Shown here one piece after another: positions 60,609 to 64,000 of a stretch of DNA of 64,000 nt. The stretch comes from SABI01 sp028532915. GTDB taxonomy: Bacteria > Spirochaetota > Spirochaetia > Sphaerochaetales > Sphaerochaetaceae. Position 1 is the stretch's first letter; the number at the start of each line of letters is the position of its first letter. The notes beneath the pieces were generated by a model. It ran no database searches, was not told where the DNA came from, and was given only the letters and a program-made list of their open reading frames with translations. The DNA is taken from the NCBI GenBank assembly GCA_963677225.1, contig OY781923.1, positions 1,736,001-1,800,000 of the forward strand. The letters run 5' to 3'. Both the position numbers and the translations under genes were made by a program.

Positions 60609-61424
60609 AAGTATCTGATGCTGAGGACCGATCTTCTGCAGGTAGTTGCGCCGGTAGTAGGTCGGAGCAAGACCGGTTTTCGCTTTGAACTGTTTTGAGA
60701 AATGGAACTCACTCGAAAATGACAGAGTAGCAGCTATTTCCTTTATCGACAGCTCCGTACAGGTCAGCAGCGCGCTGGCAGCCTCGATTTTCAATTTCAT
60801 ATAATACTTCATCGGCGTCTGATGCATCCGCTCTCCGAACAGTCTGATGAAGTAGCTTTCGGTAAGATGCAGCTCACTCGCAAGTTCGGAAAGTGTCAGA
60901 TTTGCCATCACATTCTTCTGCATGATTCTTAGGGCCTTCTCGAGATGCCTGGACTCATTATCGTTATTCAGTCCCTTCCTTCCGTCCTGCACCTGATACA
61001 ACAGTGATGCGATCTGGTGACAGGCCGACTGATGCCGGTTGTATGAAGAAGAGAGAGCCTTCTCCTTGATCTCCTCGAAAAAGAACCGGTAGTTGGTACC
61101 GATATGATAGGGTGAATTCGCCTGCTGCTGTTCGAACAGGGAAGTAAGTGCCGTCTCGTTCTCCGAAAGTCTCAGAAGTATCGCATAATAGGTTATGGGA
61201 TTTGAAGAACTCGCTTTTATCGTATGGACAATCTGAGGCAGAGAGACGAACATAGTACCGGGGCTTATGGTGTAGCTAGTACGATTATTGATAAATTGCC
61301 CGTCACCTCCGAGAAAGTAATGAATCTCATACTCATCTTCTTTGTGAGCATGAGTTCGCCCGTGCCATTTGAGTTCATTCTGATTCTTCATCTGATAAAC
61401 AAAAACTGCGTCGACAATTTTCAT
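60549..61424 (-). CDS. AraC-family transcriptional regulator of the xyl locus
   Basis: Product of 291 residues. N-terminal cupin-type sugar-binding domain (HYFLGGDGQFINNRTSYTIS) and C-terminal double helix-turn-helix (LSELASELHLTESYFIRLFG and ELSIKEIAATLSFSSEFHFS, then FKAKTGLAPTYYRR). It is divergent from xylB-xylA and probably activates them with xylose. It has no Shine-Dalgarno sequence and its -10 TATAAT ends six bases before the ATG, so its message is probably leaderless. It overlaps the lrgB-like gene by 60 bases. Confidence 0.88.
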   Translation of the reverse strand: MKIVDAVFVYQMKNQNELKWHGRTHAHKEDEYEIHYFLGGDGQFINNRTSYTISPGTMFVSLPQIVHTIKASSSNPITYYAILLRLSENETALTSLFEQQQANSPYHIGTNYRFFFEEIKEKALSSSYNRHQSACHQIASLLYQVQDGRKGLNNDNESRHLEKALRIMQKNVMANLTLSELASELHLTESYFIRLFGERMHQTPMKYYMKLKIEAASALLTCTELSIKEIAATLSFSSEFHFSKQFKAKTGLAPTYYRRNYLQKIGPQHQILLDEQQREHNRGDPGEEDRD

Positions 61425-61430
61425 ATGTCA

Positions 61431-61460
61431 ATTATATACATGTGTAGACAATTTTGTCTA
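61431..61460 (-). promoter_or_regulatory. araC-type promoter with palindrome
   Basis: On the minus strand TAGACA (61455-61460) and TATAAT (61431-61436) are 18 bases apart. The -35 is half of the perfect 7-2-7 palindrome TAGACAATTTTGTCTA (61445-61460). An 11-base near copy of its left part lies at 61411-61421 inside the start of the regulator gene, 34 bases away. Likely binding site for the AraC protein. Confidence 0.55.
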
Positions 61461-61512
61461 TTTTTATTTTCACCTGTCTCCTCCATTATGGAGACGATAG
61501 GAGATGTACGAG

Positions 61513-63006
61513 ATGGCAGTTATTGCAGGAATAGATGTCGGCACGCAATCCACGAAGGTTGTGCTTTACGATGAGAAGACAAGAGAGATCATAGCTCAGG
61601 CTAGTTCACCCCACCGGATCATCGCACAGGATGACGGGACCAGAGAACAGAAGGCCTCATGGTGGACCGATGCGATACGGACGTGTTTCGACTCGATTGA
61701 CGAACGCAGTAAAAGAAGAATCGATGCCATCGGTGTAAGCGGACAGCAGCACGGATTCGTTCCCCTCGATAAGGATGGAAACGTCCTGTATAACGTGAAA
61801 CTGTGGAACGACACTTCGACCGCTTCAGAATGTGAATACCTCACCCGATGTGCCGGAGGCCGGCAGAAGCTGCTCGAGAACGAAGGAAATCTGATCCTTC
61901 CCGGTTATACAATCGGAAAGATCCTCTGGCTCAAGAACCACAAAAGAGAATTGTACGACAGGCTTGCTCACATCCTTCTTCCCCACGATTACATCAACTA
62001 TTACCTTACCGGAAATATCACATGTGAAGCAGGAGATGCATCGGGAACAGGACTGTTCAATGTTAGAGAGCGCACATGGTCTCACCGTCTTGCCGCCTGT
62101 ATAGATGACAAAAGGAATATCATCGAATGCATGCCTCCTCTCATCTCAAATGAGAAGAGCTGCGGAACCATACGTGCTGAAATAGCAGCCGACCTGCATC
62201 TGAGAGAAGATGTCATCGTCTCGTCCGGAGGCGGAGATAATATGATGGGAGCAATCGGAACAGGAGTCGTGAACGAAGGGACCATGTGTGTATCACTTGG
62301 AACCAGCGGGACGATCTTTGCCCATTCGTCCACTCCTCTGATCGATGACAACGGCTATCTCGCCGCATTCTGTTCTTCGACGAACGCATATCTGCCTTTA
62401 TTGTGCACTATGAACTGCACCGTGGCGACCGAATATACACGTGCCCTTTTCGGTAAAGATGTGGTCTCTTTTGATATGGAGGCAAAAAAGGCTCCTATCG
62501 GCTGCGACGATCTTGTGATGCTCCCCTATTTCAATGGAGAGAGAACTCCGAACTACCCCAACGGAAAAGGAACCCTGATCGGTCTGAATCAAAAGAATAT
62601 GACCGAGGCTCACATCTGCCGGGCCGCGATGGAATCTGCGATATTCTCCCTGCGTCTAGGTCTGGACACCTTCAGGGAGAAAGGGTATGCGGTAAAGGAG
62701 ATCAGACTCATCGGCGGTGGAGCGAAATCCAAGGTATGGCGTTCAATGTGTGCAGATATCTTCAATGTGAAAATTGTGATTCCCGAGGTTACAGAGGGAG
62801 CAGCCTTCGGAGCAGCGCTTCAGGCCCTATGGGCATTGTCCACTATCAACGGAGGCGGCAGAACGATCCAGGATATAGCAGATGAGCATGTTATCCTCGA
62901 TTCCGATCATATCTACTATCCTGATGAGAAAAGAGTCGAATCATATGAAACGGCATATAAAAGATATCTCAACTATATGAAAGAAGTTGAACATATGTTC
63001 AAATAA
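61513..63006 (+). CDS. xylB: Xylulokinase
   Basis: Product of 497 residues, FGGY kinase. AGIDVGTQSTKVVLYDE, GVSGQQHGFVPLD, LPHDYINYYLTG, SLGTSGTIFA and IRLIGGGAKSKVWRSMCADI all fit XylB. It phosphorylates D-xylulose to enter the pentose phosphate pathway. ATG 61513 has AGGAG eight bases upstream; an ATG at 61504 abuts that site. xylA follows after 36 bases with a perfect GAGGAGG. Confidence 0.94.
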   Translation: MAVIAGIDVGTQSTKVVLYDEKTREIIAQASSPHRIIAQDDGTREQKASWWTDAIRTCFDSIDERSKRRIDAIGVSGQQHGFVPLDKDGNVLYNVKLWNDTSTASECEYLTRCAGGRQKLLENEGNLILPGYTIGKILWLKNHKRELYDRLAHILLPHDYINYYLTGNITCEAGDASGTGLFNVRERTWSHRLAACIDDKRNIIECMPPLISNEKSCGTIRAEIAADLHLREDVIVSSGGGDNMMGAIGTGVVNEGTMCVSLGTSGTIFAHSSTPLIDDNGYLAAFCSSTNAYLPLLCTMNCTVATEYTRALFGKDVVSFDMEAKKAPIGCDDLVMLPYFNGERTPNYPNGKGTLIGLNQKNMTEAHICRAAMESAIFSLRLGLDTFREKGYAVKEIRLIGGGAKSKVWRSMCADIFNVKIVIPEVTEGAAFGAALQALWALSTINGGGRTIQDIADEHVILDSDHIYYPDEKRVESYETAYKRYLNYMKEVEHMFK

Positions 63007-63042
63007 CCATTGATCTGATCGATTTCAGATGAGGAGGAATTG

Positions 63043-64000
63043 ATGAAAGACGTATTTGTCGGAAACACAGAATATTTCAAATCGGTAGAAAAGGTAGTCT
63101 ATGAAGGACCGACCTCCGATAATCCGCTGGCTTTCAAATTCTACGATCCCGATAAGATCGTAGCAGGAAAGACGATGAAAGAGCACCTGAGATTCTCGAT
63201 TGCATACTGGCATTCATTCTGTGCAGACGGAAAGGATCCTTTCGGCAATGCGACGATCGACTTTCCATGGACGGATCCGGATCCCATGCAGAGTGCGCGA
63301 AATAAAGCAGAGGCCGCATTCGAATTCTTCACAAAGATTCAGGCCCCCTTCTATGCTTTCCATGATATCGACGCATCACCCGAAGGTGATAGTGCTGATC
63401 AGTATGTCAAAAATTACCATGAGATAGCCGACCTGCTCAAATCTCTTCAGGATGCGACAGGTGTAAAGCTTCTGTGGAACACTTCGAATCTTTTCAGCAA
63501 TCCCCGATATATGAACGGTGCTGCAAGCAATCCCGAGTTCTCGGTGCTCACCCGTGCGGCTCTTCAGGTGAAGACATCTCTCGATGTGAATGTCAAACTC
63601 GGCGGTCTGGGATACACCTTCTGGGGAGGACGTGAAGGTTATATGAGCTTGTGGAATACCGACACGAAACGTGAGCTGGATCATCTCGGAATGTTCTTTG
63701 CGATGGCTCGTGATTACGGCAGAAAAATCGGTTTCAAAGGAAACTTCTACATCGAACCGAAACCGATGGAGCCGAGCAAACATCAGTACGACTATGATGC
63801 AGCCACAGCGATCGCCTTCATCAAAGAATACGGTCTGGAAAAGGATTTCTCATGCAACATCGAAAACAACCATGCCACATTGGCAGGCCATTCATTCGCC
63901 CACGATCTTCAGGTATGTGTAAACAACAACATGCTCGGATCTGTCGATGCGAATCAGGGAGATCCCCAGAACGGATGGGATACCGATGAATTCCCGACCA
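63043..64000 (+). CDS. xylA: Xylose isomerase, 3' end cut by window edge
   Basis: 319 codons are visible from ATG 63043, which has GAGGAGG upstream. The class II enzyme length is about 440, so about a quarter is missing. Visible motifs: FYAFHDIDASPEGDS with the catalytic His and Asp, LWNTSNLFSNPRYMNGA, YTFWGGREGYMSLWNTD, FYIEPKPMEPSKHQYD with a metal Glu, and CNIENNHATLAGHSFAHDL. It converts D-xylose to D-xylulose. Last gene seen of the xylBA operon. Confidence 0.95.
   Translation, partial: MKDVFVGNTEYFKSVEKVVYEGPTSDNPLAFKFYDPDKIVAGKTMKEHLRFSIAYWHSFCADGKDPFGNATIDFPWTDPDPMQSARNKAEAAFEFFTKIQAPFYAFHDIDASPEGDSADQYVKNYHEIADLLKSLQDATGVKLLWNTSNLFSNPRYMNGAASNPEFSVLTRAALQVKTSLDVNVKLGGLGYTFWGGREGYMSLWNTDTKRELDHLGMFFAMARDYGRKIGFKGNFYIEPKPMEPSKHQYDYDAATAIAFIKEYGLEKDFSCNIENNHATLAGHSFAHDLQVCVNNNMLGSVDANQGDPQNGWDTDEFPT

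Overview
The window looks like a contiguous chromosome segment of a free-living or host-associated saccharolytic spirochaete, most probably of the Sphaerochaeta group. The basis is gene content and order: tsf-frr-uppS-cdsA-dxr-rseP; an S6-SSB-S18-DUF2232-L9-DnaB string headed by a 30-residue bS22/mS38-like protein; ammonia-dependent AsnA; an alpha-beta fused PDH E1; and a xylA/xylB locus. The genus is an inference from recognition, not from a search.

Layout. 1-4918 (+) is translation, isoprenoid and envelope biogenesis. 4920-9238 (-) is the ribosomal/replication operon read from bS22-like to dnaB. 9367-20771 holds murD, a FemAB-like gene, metG, hflKC, a Fur-family regulator, argG, a SmtB-type ArsR regulator, a beta-hydroxyacid dehydrogenase and citrate synthase. 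Aconitase (-) and an MFS transporter follow. An IS1634-family element (24116-26245) sits between the MFS gene and a DUF212 gene, flanked by a 133-bp direct repeat that duplicates their shared promoter region. 26377-34559 (+) holds an arginine-type ABC transporter, a HlyIII-like protein, an RNA m5C methyltransferase, a DUF362 ferredoxin protein, a small export protein and a UvrD-like helicase. An AT-rich patch carries a ParA/ribbon-helix-helix pair. Then come asnA, two PfkB kinases, typA, an HD hydrolase, a PpiD-like chaperone, tRNA-Pro and carAB.

48143-59405 (-) is an eight-gene run with short gaps: DeoR regulator, PDH E2, E3, fused E1, PHP hydrolase, SrlD-like SDR, SorE-like reductase and RhaB-like kinase. 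It ends in a clear terminator. The last two reductases plus the kinase make a plausible L-sorbose to fructose-6-phosphate route. Divergent from it lies an LrgA/LrgB pair, a family that includes pyruvate transporters. Between them are four TTTC-type repeats with an exact 11-bp period, which I read as the operator of the DeoR protein. This pyruvate-uptake / PDH / sorbose unit is the most interesting system here. The window ends in an AraC-xylB-xylA locus, with xylA cut by the edge.

A second theme is arginine. Near-identical 16-bp ARG-box-like palindromes lie upstream of argG, carAB and the amino-acid ABC operon, although no argR gene is in the window.

No rRNA, CRISPR array, prophage or replication origin was seen.
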